Source of the DNA: Massilia timonae CCUG 45783
GTDB lineage: Bacteria > Pseudomonadota > Gammaproteobacteria > Burkholderiales > Burkholderiaceae_D
DNA length: 64,000 nucleotides
Direction of reading: 5' to 3'
NCBI RefSeq assembly: GCF_000315425.1
Contig: NZ_JH992923.1
Location: 402,459 to 466,458 of the forward strand
Shown here: piece by piece, positions 34,125-43,469 of the stretch
Position numbering within the stretch: position 1 is the first letter of the stretch
Layout: every line of letters starts with the position of its first letter
Program-made: the position numbers and the translations under genes
The notes under the pieces: generated by a model
What the model saw: the letters and a program-made list of their open reading frames with translations, nothing else
The model's database searches: none
What the model was told of the DNA's origin: nothing

Positions 34125-36512
34125 ATGGACACTAAGCACCTTGCACGGAGCCATGAGATCGGCACCAAGATCAGTCTCATCCATCAAAAGCGCGTGAAGA
34201 CCGCGCTGGCGCAGTTCGGCCAGCGCGCCCGGGCGGCGGTGGAAGAGGCGGCGGGCGACAAGGTCCCGGACGCCAAGGTTGGGCCTGCGGCCTGGATGGC
34301 CGGACTCAATCCCTGGTCGTACCAGCATTATGCGGTCGACGCCTTCCAGCGTTCCATCCTGTTCTGGGACACCTTGCGCCAGCGCGGAGACAACTTCCTC
34401 GAGCGCGCGGCGAAGGGATCGGCGCCGGTCCTGCATTTCGACTACGAAACCGTCCTCGACGGGCGCGGCTTCGCGCGGCCGGTCAACTATGCGCTGCTGC
34501 GGATCGTTCCGCCGGCCGGCGTCACGCTCGACCCCGCCAAGCGCCCCTATCTGATCATCGATCCGCGCGCCGGCCATGGCCCCGGCATCGGCGGCTTCAA
34601 GGACGATTCGCAGGCGGGCGTGGCGATGCGCGCCGGCCATCCGGTGTACTTCGTCAGCTTTTTCCGCGACCCCGAACCGGGGCAGACGATGCTGGACGTG
34701 TGCAGCGCCGAAGGGCAGTTCGTGAAACACGTGCGCGCGCTGCACCCGGCCAGCGAGAAACCGGCCATCATCGGCAACTGCCAGGGGGGCTGGGCGGCGA
34801 TGATGCTGGCCGCCTCCAGCCCCGACGATACCGGACCGCTCCTGATCAACGGGGCGCCGATGTCGTATGTGAGCGGCGCCTGGAACGAAGGCGAGGGCGA
34901 CAATCCGATGCGCTATGCCGGTGGGATGCTGGGCGGCACCTGGCTGTCCTCCTTCGTCGCCGACCTCGGCAACGGCGTATTCGACGGCGCACACCTGGTA
35001 CAGAACTTCGAGAACCTGAACCCGGCCAACTCGCTCTGGGACAAGTATTACAAGGTGTACCAGCATGCCGACACCGAGCCGGCACGCTATCTGGACTTCG
35101 AGCGCTGGTGGGGCACCTATTACCTGCTGAACCGCGAAGAGATCGAATTCATCACCCGCAACCTGTTCGTCGGCAACAAGCTGTGGTCCGGCGACGTCAA
35201 GGGCAATACCGGCCAGGCCTTCGACCTGCGCGCCATCGAGATGCCGATCGTCCTGTTCGCATCGATGGGCGACAACATCACGCCGCCGGAGCAAGCCTTC
35301 AACTGGGTGGCCGACATCTATGGCAGCACCGAGGAAATCAAGGCGCGCGGCCAGGTGATCGTGGGCCTGCTGCACCAGAATATCGGCCATCTCGGCATTT
35401 TCGTCTCCGGCAAGGTGGCCAAGAAGGAGTATACGCAGCTGGTCTCGGTGCTCAATGAAGTCGAGCTCCTGCCGCCCGGCCTGTACGGCATGCAGATCAC
35501 CGAAACCAGGGACGGCAGCCTTGATGGCAAGCCGCAATACGAGGTCACCTTCCACGAACGCCGGCTCGAGGACGTCAGCACCCAGTTCAATCGCTTCAAC
35601 CGCGTCGACGAACAGCCGTTCGAGGCGGTGGCGGCGCTGTCCGACTTCAACCAGCGGGGCTACGAGCTGTTCGTGCAACCGTTGGTGAAGGCCATGTCCA
35701 ACGACCTGAGCGCGCGCCTGCTGCGCATCTTCCATCCCTTGCGCGTGCAGAATTGGGCGCTGTCGAGCCGCAACCCCTGGATGGCGTGGCTCGAACCCGC
35801 GGCGCGGGCAGTCCGGGAGCAGCGCCAAGCGCTGGGCGAAGGCGATCCGTGGCGGCGCCTGGAAGACGCCGGCGCCGAACTGGTCAGCGCGTCGCTGGAC
35901 CTGTATCGGGCGGTGCGCGACGCCAACACCGAAGCGGGCTTCTTCAGCATCTACGCGAACATGTACTCGCTCTACCTGGCGGACCGCAAACCGGCGCAAG
36001 CGGCGCCCGAGACGCAGGATGCGCGCGCGCTGCCTTACGTCCAGGAAGCGCTGGAATCGATCGCCGAGGGTGGCTATGCCGAGGCCTTCGCCCGCCTGGC
36101 CAGCCTGCGCGCCCAGCAGGGCGCGCTGCTGCCGCTGTCGCGTCTGGTCAAGCGCAAGGAACTGGCGCAGGCCTATGCCGACTATCTGCCGGACGTGCCG
36201 CTCGACCAGTGGCGCCGCCTGCGCGGCGAGCAGGAAATCATCACCAGTTACGAACCCGAGAAGGCGATCGCCACCTTGCCGGCGCTGCTGAGCGACCCGG
36301 GCGACCGCGAGCGGCTCCTGAGCCTGATCGACGAGTTGATGGCCGACGAGCGCGTGCAGGCGACGCCGCCGACGAGCGCGCAGCTGGCCATGGTGGAGCG
36401 GCTGCATGCATTGCTCAGTGGCGAACCCGGGGCCGAACCCGACGGCCAGGACGGCCAGCGGCCCGCCTTCCGGCCGGTGCCGGATTCGCGGACCTCCACG
36501 CGCCTTCATTGA
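34125..36512 (+). CDS. DUF3141 protein, PhaC-like alpha/beta hydrolase
   Basis: The 795-residue protein has a PHA-synthase-like core in the first 470 residues. The lipase-box equivalent is GNCQGGWAA with nucleophile C219, followed by FASMGDNITPPEQAF (aspartate) and LLHQNIGHLGIF (histidine), so the Cys-Asp-His triad of PhaC is present. The C-terminal 300 residues are helical and unassigned. It lacks the usual PhaC N-terminal domain. GAGG precedes ATG 34125. It leads an 11-gene operon with acetyl-phosphate enzymes, so it may use or release acyl-CoA/hydroxyacyl-CoA, but no reaction is established for this family. Confidence 0.85.
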   Translation: MDTKHLARSHEIGTKISLIHQKRVKTALAQFGQRARAAVEEAAGDKVPDAKVGPAAWMAGLNPWSYQHYAVDAFQRSILFWDTLRQRGDNFLERAAKGSAPVLHFDYETVLDGRGFARPVNYALLRIVPPAGVTLDPAKRPYLIIDPRAGHGPGIGGFKDDSQAGVAMRAGHPVYFVSFFRDPEPGQTMLDVCSAEGQFVKHVRALHPASEKPAIIGNCQGGWAAMMLAASSPDDTGPLLINGAPMSYVSGAWNEGEGDNPMRYAGGMLGGTWLSSFVADLGNGVFDGAHLVQNFENLNPANSLWDKYYKVYQHADTEPARYLDFERWWGTYYLLNREEIEFITRNLFVGNKLWSGDVKGNTGQAFDLRAIEMPIVLFASMGDNITPPEQAFNWVADIYGSTEEIKARGQVIVGLLHQNIGHLGIFVSGKVAKKEYTQLVSVLNEVELLPPGLYGMQITETRDGSLDGKPQYEVTFHERRLEDVSTQFNRFNRVDEQPFEAVAALSDFNQRGYELFVQPLVKAMSNDLSARLLRIFHPLRVQNWALSSRNPWMAWLEPAARAVREQRQALGEGDPWRRLEDAGAELVSASLDLYRAVRDANTEAGFFSIYANMYSLYLADRKPAQAAPETQDARALPYVQEALESIAEGGYAEAFARLASLRAQQGALLPLSRLVKRKELAQAYADYLPDVPLDQWRRLRGEQEIITSYEPEKAIATLPALLSDPGDRERLLSLIDELMADERVQATPPTSAQLAMVERLHALLSGEPGAEPDGQDGQRPAFRPVPDSRTSTRLH

Positions 36513-36523
36513 AAGGACCCGAC

Positions 36524-37462
36524 ATGGAACCGAAGCACGAGAAATACCAGCGGCTGATCGACTATTGCAAGGAACTGCCGCCGTTGCCGACCGCCGTCGT
36601 CCATCCCTGCGACGCCAGCTCGCTCACCGGCGCGCTGGAAGCCGCGCGGATCGGCCTGATCGCCCCGGTCCTGGTCGGGCCGCGCGCACGGATCGAGGCG
36701 GTGGCGCAAGAGAATAGCTTGCGGATCGGCGACGTGCCGATCGTCGAGGCGGCCTACAGCCATGCGGCGGCGGCGAAGGCCGTCGAGCTGGTACGCGAGG
36801 GCAAGGCCGAGGCCTTGATGAAGGGCAGCCTGCATACCGACGAGCTGATGGGCGCGGTGGTCAAGCGCGAGACTGGGCTGCGCACCGCGCGCCGCGTCAG
36901 CCACTGTTTCGTCATGGACGTGCCCGGGTATGCCGATGCGCTGGTCATCAGCGATGCCGCCGTGAATATCGCGCCGACGCTGGAAGAAAAGATGGACATC
37001 CTGCAGAACGCCATCGACCTCGCGCACGCCCTGCAGTTCAGGGAAGTGCGGGTGGCGGTGCTGTCGGCGATGGAAACCGTCAACCCGAAAGTGCCTTCCA
37101 CGGTCGAGGTCGCCGCACTGTGCAAGATGGTCGACCGCCACCAGATCCACGGCGCCCTGGTCGACGGCCCGCTGGCGCTCGACAACGCGATCGACCCGGA
37201 CGCGGCCAGGATCAAGAAGATCGATTCGCCCGTCGCCGGGCGCGCCAACGTGCTGCTGGTGCCCGATCTCGAGGCCGGCAACATGCTGGCCAAGAGCCTG
37301 TCCTTCCTGGCCGGCGCCGATGCGGCCGGCATCGTCCTCGGCGCGCGGGTGCCGATCATCCTCACCAGCCGCGCCGACTCGATGGTGACCCGGCTGGCCT
37401 CGTGCGCGGTCGCCACGCTGGTGGTCAAGGCGCGCCGCGAGAGCGGCAAGCCGGTGAGGTGA
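36524..37462 (+). CDS. Phosphate acetyl/butyryltransferase
   Basis: The 312-residue PTA/PTB-family enzyme interconverts acyl-CoA and acyl phosphate. It shows GALEAARIGLIAPVLVGPRARI, ALMKGSLHTDELMGAVV, VPSTVEVAALCKM, DGPLALDNAID and LVPDLEAGNMLAKSL, as in the short form often called bifunctional enoyl-CoA hydratase/phosphate acetyltransferase, here without the MaoC domain. AAAGGA precedes ATG 36524. It is coupled with the downstream acetate kinase (4 bases apart), giving ATP from acetyl- or propionyl-CoA. Confidence 0.9.
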   Translation: MEPKHEKYQRLIDYCKELPPLPTAVVHPCDASSLTGALEAARIGLIAPVLVGPRARIEAVAQENSLRIGDVPIVEAAYSHAAAAKAVELVREGKAEALMKGSLHTDELMGAVVKRETGLRTARRVSHCFVMDVPGYADALVISDAAVNIAPTLEEKMDILQNAIDLAHALQFREVRVAVLSAMETVNPKVPSTVEVAALCKMVDRHQIHGALVDGPLALDNAIDPDAARIKKIDSPVAGRANVLLVPDLEAGNMLAKSLSFLAGADAAGIVLGARVPIILTSRADSMVTRLASCAVATLVVKARRESGKPVR

Positions 37463-37466
37463 CGCC

Positions 37467-38669
37467 ATGGCCGACCTCATTCTCGTGCTTAACGCCGGCT
37501 CGTCGAGCATCAAGTTCCGCGCCTTCGACGCCGGCCCGGCCGAACCCGAGCTCGTGCTCCACGGCCAGGTCGAAGGGCTCTACAATGCGGCGAAATTCAG
37601 CGCGAAGGACGCCGACGGGGCGCTGATCGGCGAGCGGCGCTGGGAAGCCGACGCCGCGCTCGGACACCAGGAGGCGACCGACTACATCGGCGACTTCCTG
37701 CGCAGCCACCGCGCAGAGCACCGGCTGGTGGCGGTCGGCCACCGCGTCGTGCATGGCGGCGTGCAGTTCACCGAAGCGGCGCTCGTCACCCCGGCCGTGA
37801 TCGAAGCGCTCGACCGTTTGACGCCGCTCGCGCCGCTGCACCAGCCGCACAACCTGGCGCCGATCCGCACCCTGCTTGATGCGCGGCCGGACCTGCCGCA
37901 AGTGGCCTGCTTCGACACCGCCTTCCACCGCGCGCAGCCCGAGGTGGCGCAGGCCTATGCGCTGCCGGACAGCATCACCAGGCTGGGGGTGCGGCGCTAT
38001 GGCTTTCATGGCCTGTCGTACGAATACATCGCGTCGGTGCTGCCGGCCTATCCGGAGCTGGGCGCCGCCCGCGCCACCCTGGTGGCGCACCTGGGCAATG
38101 GCTCGAGCCTGTGCGCGCTGGCGGGCGGCAAGAGCGTGGCCAGCACCATGGGATTCACCGCCGTCGACGGCCTGCCGATGGGGACCCGCTGCGGCAACCT
38201 GGACCCGGGCGTGGTGCTGTTCCTGATCGACTATCTCAAGATGGATGCGCGCGCCATCGAAGACCTGATCTACAAGCAGTCGGGCCTGCTCGGCGTGTCG
38301 GGCATCTCGAGCGATATGCGGACCTTGCTGGACAGCGACGATGCGCGGGCGCGCTTCGCGGTCGACCTGTTCGTCTACCGCATCGGCCGCGAACTCGGCT
38401 CGCTGGCCGCCGCCACCGAGGGCATCGACGCCCTGGTGTTCACCGCCGGCATCGGCGAGCATTCGGCGCTGATCCGCGAACGGGTCTGCCGCGCGGCGCG
38501 CTGGCTCGGGGTCGACCTCGAGCCGGCCGCCAATGCGGCCGGTGGGCCGCGCATCAGCACGGCGGGCAGCAAGGTCTCGGCCTGGGTGATTCCGACCAAC
38601 GAGGAGTTGATGATCGCGCGCCATACGAGAGCAGTCGTGCGCAAGGAAGCAGTGAGGGCGGCGGCATGA
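37467..38669 (+). CDS. ackA: Acetate/propionate kinase
   Basis: The 400-residue ASKHA-fold kinase shows LVLNAGSSSIKFR (N-terminal phosphate loop), GHRVVHGG, FDTAFHR, RRYGFHGLSYEYI, AHLGNGSSLCAL, GLPMGTRCGNLDPG and FTAGIGEH. It phosphorylates ADP from acetyl phosphate. Together with the preceding transacetylase it forms a substrate-level phosphorylation pair. Its TGA overlaps the next ATG. Confidence 0.96.
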   Translation: MADLILVLNAGSSSIKFRAFDAGPAEPELVLHGQVEGLYNAAKFSAKDADGALIGERRWEADAALGHQEATDYIGDFLRSHRAEHRLVAVGHRVVHGGVQFTEAALVTPAVIEALDRLTPLAPLHQPHNLAPIRTLLDARPDLPQVACFDTAFHRAQPEVAQAYALPDSITRLGVRRYGFHGLSYEYIASVLPAYPELGAARATLVAHLGNGSSLCALAGGKSVASTMGFTAVDGLPMGTRCGNLDPGVVLFLIDYLKMDARAIEDLIYKQSGLLGVSGISSDMRTLLDSDDARARFAVDLFVYRIGRELGSLAAATEGIDALVFTAGIGEHSALIRERVCRAARWLGVDLEPAANAAGGPRISTAGSKVSAWVIPTNEELMIARHTRAVVRKEAVRAAA

Positions 38670-39313
38670 AAACGGTCAGCCTGGAGGACTCGGTCGCCAT
38701 GATACCGGACGGGGCCAGCCTCATGATCGGCGGCTTCATGGGCGTCGGCACGCCGCAGCGGGTGGTCGACGAACTGGCGCGCCAGGGCAAGCGCGAGCTG
38801 ACCGTGATCGCGAACGACACCGCCACCCCAGGCCGTGGCATTGGCAAGCTGGTCACGGCCGGGGCCGTGCGCAAGGCGATCGTCAGCCATATCGGACTCA
38901 ACCCGGAAACCCAGCAAAAGATGATCGCCGGCGCCATCGAGGTCGAACTGGTGCCGCAGGGCACCCTGATCGAGCGCCTGCGCGCCGCCGGCCATGGCCT
39001 GGGCGGCGTCCTGACGCCGACCGGCGTCGGCACCGCGGTCGAAGAGGGCAAGCGCAAGATCGAGGTCGACGGCGCGCCCTATCTGCTGGAGACCGCGCTC
39101 GGGGCCGATTTCGCCCTGGTCGAGTCCTTTCTTGCCGATTACGAGGGCAACCTGGTCTATGCCCTGACCGCCCGCAATTTCAATCCCGTGATCGCGATGG
39201 CCGCCAACACCGTGATCGTCGATGCCGCCCATATCGTGCCGGTGGGGATGATTTCGCCCGACCATGTCGTGACGCCGGCGGTGCTGGTCGATTACCTCGT
39301 GGCCCACAGGTGA
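38666..39313 (+). CDS. 3-oxoacid/acetate CoA-transferase subunit A
   Basis: The 215-residue CoA-transferase family I alpha subunit shows MIPDGASLMIGGFMGVGTP, then LTVIANDTATPGRGIGKLV, GTLIERLRAAGHGLGGVLTPTGVGT and NPVIAMAANTVIVDA, as in AtoD/ScoA proteins. It moves CoA between short-chain acids, for example acetoacetyl-CoA and acetate. ATG 38666 overlaps the ackA stop. Its partner subunit follows. Confidence 0.93.
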   Translation: MKTVSLEDSVAMIPDGASLMIGGFMGVGTPQRVVDELARQGKRELTVIANDTATPGRGIGKLVTAGAVRKAIVSHIGLNPETQQKMIAGAIEVELVPQGTLIERLRAAGHGLGGVLTPTGVGTAVEEGKRKIEVDGAPYLLETALGADFALVESFLADYEGNLVYALTARNFNPVIAMAANTVIVDAAHIVPVGMISPDHVVTPAVLVDYLVAHR

Positions 39314-39333
39314 TAAACGAGGAAGGCCGTACC

Positions 39334-40017
39334 ATGGACGCTCCCACCCTGATCGCCAGACGCATCGCCCAGGAACTGCGCGCGGGGATGCTGGCAAACC
39401 TCGGCGTCGGCATTCCGACCCTGGTCGCCAACTACGTCCCGCCCGGGATGCACATCTACTTCCAGTCCGAGAACGGCCTGATCGGCACCGGGCCGATTCC
39501 GGAGGAAGGCCTGGCGCAGTCCTATCTGACCGACGCCGCCGGCCAGCCGGTCACGGCCCTGCCTGGCGCCGCGACCTTCGACAGCGCGCTCTCGTTCGGC
39601 CTGATCCGTGGCGGGCACCTCGACCTCACGGTGCTGGGCGGCCTGCAGGTGGACCAGGGGGGCTTGCTGGCCAACTGGATGATTCCCGGGAAGATGGTGC
39701 CCGGCATGGGCGGCGCCATGGATCTGGTGACGGGCGCCAGGCGTGTCATCGTCGCCATGCAGCATACCGCCAAGGGCAAGCCGAAGATCGTGCGGCAATG
39801 CTCGCTGCCGCTGACGTCGACGCGCGCGATCGACCTCCTGGTGACCGAACTGGCCGTCATCGGCTTCGAAGGCGGACGCGCCACCTTGCTGGAAACCGCG
39901 CCCGGCGTCGGGGTGGAACAGGTGCTGGCCGCCACCGAGGCCGAGCTGGTGGTGCCGGGCCAGGTGCCGCAGATGCGGATCGAGGGCATGAATTCAATCG
40001 AAGGAGCTTCGTCATGA
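39334..40017 (+). CDS. 3-oxoacid/acetate CoA-transferase subunit B
   Basis: The 227-residue beta subunit shows ANLGVGIPTLVANYVPPG, the catalytic glutamate in SENGLIGTG, GGHLDLTVLGGLQVD and LVTGARRVIVAMQHTAKG, as in AtoA/ScoB. I start at ATG 39334 behind GAGGAAGG; a GTG at 39310 in the same frame overlaps the previous stop and is less likely. It works with subunit A. Its TGA overlaps the fabI start. Confidence 0.93.
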   Translation: MDAPTLIARRIAQELRAGMLANLGVGIPTLVANYVPPGMHIYFQSENGLIGTGPIPEEGLAQSYLTDAAGQPVTALPGAATFDSALSFGLIRGGHLDLTVLGGLQVDQGGLLANWMIPGKMVPGMGGAMDLVTGARRVIVAMQHTAKGKPKIVRQCSLPLTSTRAIDLLVTELAVIGFEGGRATLLETAPGVGVEQVLAATEAELVVPGQVPQMRIEGMNSIEGASS

Positions 40018-40796
40018 CGAATGAACGCCACCGCCCGATATTGGAGGGCAAGAAGGCCCTGGTCTCCGGGATCGCCAACGAGCATTCGATCGCTTACGGA
40101 TGCGCCAAGGCATTCCGCGAGCTCGGCGCGGAACTCGCCATCACCTATACCGGCGAAAAGACCAGGACCTATGTCGAACCGCTCGCGCGCGAGCTCGGCG
40201 CGCCGATCTTCATGCCGCTCGACGTGACCAGGCCGGAAGACATCCAGGCCGTGTTCGGCGAAATCGAACGGCAATGGGGCAAGCTCGACCTGTTCGTGCA
40301 CTCGATCGCCTGGGCGCCGAAGGAAGACCTGCAGGGCGGGCTGCTCGACAGCAGCGCCGAGGGCTTCGGCCAGGCGATGGACATCTCGTGCCACTCCTTC
40401 GTGCGCATGGCGCGCCAGGCGGCGCGCCTGATGAAGGACGGCGGCAGCATGTTCACGATGAGCTACTACGGCGCCAACAAGGTGGTCGCCAACTACAACC
40501 TGATGGGGCCGGTGAAGGCGGCGCTGGAAGCGTGTGCGCGCTATCTGGCCTACGAACTCGGGCCCAGGCATATCCGGGTGCACGCCATGTCGCCGGGGCC
40601 GCTCAAGACGCGCGCGGGCTCGGGCCTGAAGGACTTCGACCTGCTGCTCGCGCAGGCGGCCGAGCGCGCGCCGCTCGGGGAGCTGGTCGACATCATGGAC
40701 GTCGGTTTCGCCTGCGCCTTCCTGGCCACGCCGTATGCCAGGCGGCTGTCCGGCGAAACCATGTATGTCGATGGCGGCGTGCACATCATGGCCTGA
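40014..40796 (+). CDS. fabI: Enoyl-ACP reductase FabI
   Basis: The 260-residue SDR-type enoyl-ACP reductase has the cofactor region LVSGIANEHSIAYGCA, then HSIAWAPKEDLQGG and the catalytic YNLMGPVK with tyrosine and lysine six residues apart. It reduces trans-2-enoyl-ACP with NADH in fatty acid synthesis. Its place in an acetyl-phosphate/CoA-transfer operon suggests a second, condition-specific FabI rather than the housekeeping copy; whether the genome has another cannot be seen. Confidence 0.94.
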   Translation: MTNERHRPILEGKKALVSGIANEHSIAYGCAKAFRELGAELAITYTGEKTRTYVEPLARELGAPIFMPLDVTRPEDIQAVFGEIERQWGKLDLFVHSIAWAPKEDLQGGLLDSSAEGFGQAMDISCHSFVRMARQAARLMKDGGSMFTMSYYGANKVVANYNLMGPVKAALEACARYLAYELGPRHIRVHAMSPGPLKTRAGSGLKDFDLLLAQAAERAPLGELVDIMDVGFACAFLATPYARRLSGETMYVDGGVHIMA

Positions 40797-40807
40797 AAGG
40801 AGCTGCG

Positions 40808-41068
40808 ATGGCTGACTTAGTGATGGGAAACGTGGAGGCGGGCACCAGCGACGAGGATATCAAGGCCTTCCTGGTCAAGTATGGGTTTCCGCCGTTCGAC
40901 GAGATCGAACACCTGCCCGGCAACGGTTCGCGGCCTGCGGTGCTGTTGACGTTCCGGGATGCGCCGCCGGAAGCGCTGCGCACTCTGCTGCCGCGCGTCC
41001 AGGACATGTTCTGGAACAACCGGAAGATTCATGTGCATATCGTCAACGAACGCTATAACCAGCAGTAA
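40808..41068 (+). CDS. Small RRM-fold RNA-binding-like protein
   Basis: The 86-residue protein follows the RRM order: DLVMGNVEAG (beta1), DEDIKAFLVKYGF (helix 1), FDEIEHLPG, PAVLLTFRDAPPEALRTLL and KIHVHIVNERY (beta4). The aromatic RNP residues of a classical RRM are mostly absent, so RNA binding is not certain. It sits inside the metabolic operon, 11 bases after fabI and 12 before the coiled-coil gene. Confidence 0.65.
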   Translation: MADLVMGNVEAGTSDEDIKAFLVKYGFPPFDEIEHLPGNGSRPAVLLTFRDAPPEALRTLLPRVQDMFWNNRKIHVHIVNERYNQQ

Positions 41069-41080
41069 CGAGGACCGGCG

Positions 41081-42124
41081 ATGGGTTTGCTCGACAGGAT
41101 CAGGCGCGAGGGCGATAACGCCACGGCGCAGGACAGGGAAAGCGTCAACGCGGCGATCGAACGCCTGCTGGCGCTGCATCCGCAGCTGGGCCTGGCGCGC
41201 CACTGCCGCAAGCATCTCGCGCCGGCGGTGGCGACCTCGTACGCCTATGTGCGCGCGCTGGTCGATGCCGTGCCGGCGGCGCGCGAGGCCAGCGCCGCGG
41301 CCTGGGATGGCGACCCCTATATCCACGCCTGGTTCGCCGGACCCGACGACGTCGCATTGCGGATCAGCCACTCGACTGACTTGCGGGCTTATTTCGCCGA
41401 CAACGGCGACGTGCCCGAAGCGTATGCGGTGCTGGGGATGGAGCTGGTCGAACGCCACGTCCTGGGCGCCAGGGCAGAGGGTGAAACGATGCGCCGCGAC
41501 GTGCCGCAGACCACGCTGAGTTTCGGCGACCACCAGGTCAGGATGTGCGGCCGCGTCGACGCCGAACTCAGGGATGAGATCGTGCGGCGCCTGCTGGACG
41601 AGCTCGCGCTGGCGGGACTGGCGCGCAGCGCCGCGGACAAGTCGCGCCGCGCCGCGCTCGAGTGCGAACGTGCGCTGCTCAAGACGCGGCTGCAACTGCT
41701 CGAACGCCAGGGCCGCGGCATCCGCTCGGTGATCGGCGGCGACGTCGCGAGCGACCTTGGCGAGCTGGCGCGGCTGAAAGAGCGGGTCGAGGAAAACGCG
41801 CGCGACTTGGCCGGGCTGGGGCTGCGCGAAGACGCGCTGGAGCGCGAACTCGAGCAGGTGCGCGCGGTGTTCGCCCAGCCTGCACGGCATCTGTCGGTGT
41901 CGACCAGACGCTTGACCCTGGACCGGATGAACGTCGTGGTCGAGCCGGGCACGCCGACGGGCGCGCCAATGAGCGACCTCGAATTCCGGATCGCGCGCCT
42001 GCCGACGCTGCCACCGCGGGTGCGCGCATTCGCGCTGGTGCGCTTTGCGCGGACCAGCCTGCTACCGGAAAAAAGCGTGTTCGAGGAAGCCGAGCAACTG
42101 CTGGCGTCGGGACTGTGGTCCTGA
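41081..42124 (+). CDS. Unknown coiled-coil protein upstream of the lone ATP synthase subunits
   Basis: The 347-residue soluble protein is not recognised. The first 180 residues are mixed helix and strand ([57 protein letters not shown]). A charged coiled coil runs about 185-270 ([39 protein letters not shown]), and a C-terminal part with [23 protein letters not shown] follows. GAGGA precedes ATG 41081. It lies 37 bases before atpG. There is no signal peptide or membrane segment. Confidence 0.75.
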   Translation: MGLLDRIRREGDNATAQDRESVNAAIERLLALHPQLGLARHCRKHLAPAVATSYAYVRALVDAVPAAREASAAAWDGDPYIHAWFAGPDDVALRISHSTDLRAYFADNGDVPEAYAVLGMELVERHVLGARAEGETMRRDVPQTTLSFGDHQVRMCGRVDAELRDEIVRRLLDELALAGLARSAADKSRRAALECERALLKTRLQLLERQGRGIRSVIGGDVASDLGELARLKERVEENARDLAGLGLREDALERELEQVRAVFAQPARHLSVSTRRLTLDRMNVVVEPGTPTGAPMSDLEFRIARLPTLPPRVRAFALVRFARTSLLPEKSVFEEAEQLLASGLWS

Positions 42125-42161
42125 TGCCGGTTCACCAGGCAGCTTACAAGGAGCAGACATC

Positions 42162-43031
42162 ATGGCTGGGGGCAAGGAAATACGCGACAAGATCAAGAGC
42201 GTGGAAAGCACCAGGAAGATCACCAAGGCGATGGAAATGGTCGCCACGTCCAAGATGCGCAAGGCGCAGGAGCGGATGCGCGCCGCGCGTCCCTATGTGC
42301 GCAAGATCCGCAACATCACCGGGCACCTGGCCGAGGCGAGCCCCGAATACAGCCATCCCTTCCTCATCACGCACAGCGAGGGCAAGCGGGTCGGCTTCAT
42401 CGTGGTCACGACCGACAAGGGCCTGTGCGGCGCCATGAACACCAATATCCTGCGCACCGTGACGCAGGCCATGCGCGAACACCAGGAACGCGGCATCGGC
42501 AGCGACCTGGTCGTCATCGGCAACCGGGGACTGTCCTTCATGAACCGCATCGGCGCCAGGGTGGTCGCGCATGCCGTGCAACTGGGCGACACCCCGCACC
42601 TCGAACGGCTGCTGGGCCCGGCCAAGGTGCTGCTCGACGCCTACCAGAACGCGCAGGTCGACGCGATTCACCTGTGCTACACGAAGTTCATCAATTCGAT
42701 GAGCCAGCAAGCGGTCATCGAGCAGCTGGTGCCGCTGGTGCCGGAAAACGTGCGGGCCGAACGGGGCACGCATGGCTGGTACTACCTGTACGAGCCCGAA
42801 CCGGCCCAGGTGATCGACGACCTGCTGATCCGTTATGTCGAGGCGCTGATCTACCAGGCCGTGGCCGAAAGCTTCGCGTCCGAGAATTCGGCGCGCAGGA
42901 TGGCGATGAAGGCGGCCAGCGACAACGCGGCGAGCATCATCGACGACCTCAAGCTGGTCTACAACAAGACGCGCCAGGCGGCGATCACGAAGGAACTGTC
43001 CGAGATCGTCTCCGGCGCGGCGGCGGTCTGA
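42162..43031 (+). CDS. atpG: ATP synthase F1 gamma subunit, lone copy
   Basis: The 289-residue protein is a full-length gamma subunit. It has N-terminal helix [29 protein letters not shown], Rossmann segment [19 protein letters not shown], and C-terminal helix [29 protein letters not shown], which form the rotor shaft inside alpha3beta3. Alpha, beta, delta and F0 genes are absent here: the usual order is atpA-atpG-atpD-atpC, and here epsilon follows directly. This looks like a duplicated rotor pair in a metabolic operon, with the complete atp operon expected elsewhere in the genome (inferred). AAGGAG precedes ATG 42162. Confidence 0.93.
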   Translation: MAGGKEIRDKIKSVESTRKITKAMEMVATSKMRKAQERMRAARPYVRKIRNITGHLAEASPEYSHPFLITHSEGKRVGFIVVTTDKGLCGAMNTNILRTVTQAMREHQERGIGSDLVVIGNRGLSFMNRIGARVVAHAVQLGDTPHLERLLGPAKVLLDAYQNAQVDAIHLCYTKFINSMSQQAVIEQLVPLVPENVRAERGTHGWYYLYEPEPAQVIDDLLIRYVEALIYQAVAESFASENSARRMAMKAASDNAASIIDDLKLVYNKTRQAAITKELSEIVSGAAAV

Positions 43032-43042
43032 GCGAGAACATC

Positions 43043-43468
43043 ATGGCAACTCCTACGATCCACGTCAGCGTCGTCTCGGCCGAGGAAGGAGTGTTCGAGG
43101 GCGACGCGGAGTTCGTCGCGCTGCCCGGCGAAAGCGGCGAGCTCGGCATCTATCCCACGCATACGCCCCTGATGACACGGATCCGGCCGGGGGCGGTGCG
43201 CATCAAGGTGCCGGGGCAGGAGGACGAAGAACTGGTGTTCGTCGCCGGCGGCATCCTGGAAGTGCAGCCGTACGAGGTCACGGTGCTGGCGGACACCGCC
43301 ATCCGCGGACGCGACCTGGACGAAGCCAGCGCGAACGAGGCGCGCAGGCAGGCCGAAGAGGCGCTGCGCAACCGGGACACCAAGATCGACTACGCCAAGG
43401 CGCAGTCGGAACTGGCGATCGCGATTGCGCAAATCCAGACCCTGTCGCGGCAAAAGAAACGGCGCTGA
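43043..43468 (+). CDS. atpC: ATP synthase F1 epsilon subunit, lone copy
   Basis: The 141-residue epsilon subunit has a beta-sandwich ([38 protein letters not shown], seen as residues near 6-43) and a C-terminal two-helix domain ([31 protein letters not shown]) that in other bacteria inhibits ATP hydrolysis. It begins 11 bases after atpG, where atpD (beta) would normally intervene. Like atpG it has no partner subunits in the window. Confidence 0.93.
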   Translation: MATPTIHVSVVSAEEGVFEGDAEFVALPGESGELGIYPTHTPLMTRIRPGAVRIKVPGQEDEELVFVAGGILEVQPYEVTVLADTAIRGRDLDEASANEARRQAEEALRNRDTKIDYAKAQSELAIAIAQIQTLSRQKKRR

Positions 43469-43469
43469 G

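Noticed and set aside
42162..43468. Part of a complete ATP synthase operon
   Set aside because: No alpha, beta, delta, a, b or c subunit gene occurs on either side; neighbours are metabolic genes and a GNAT.
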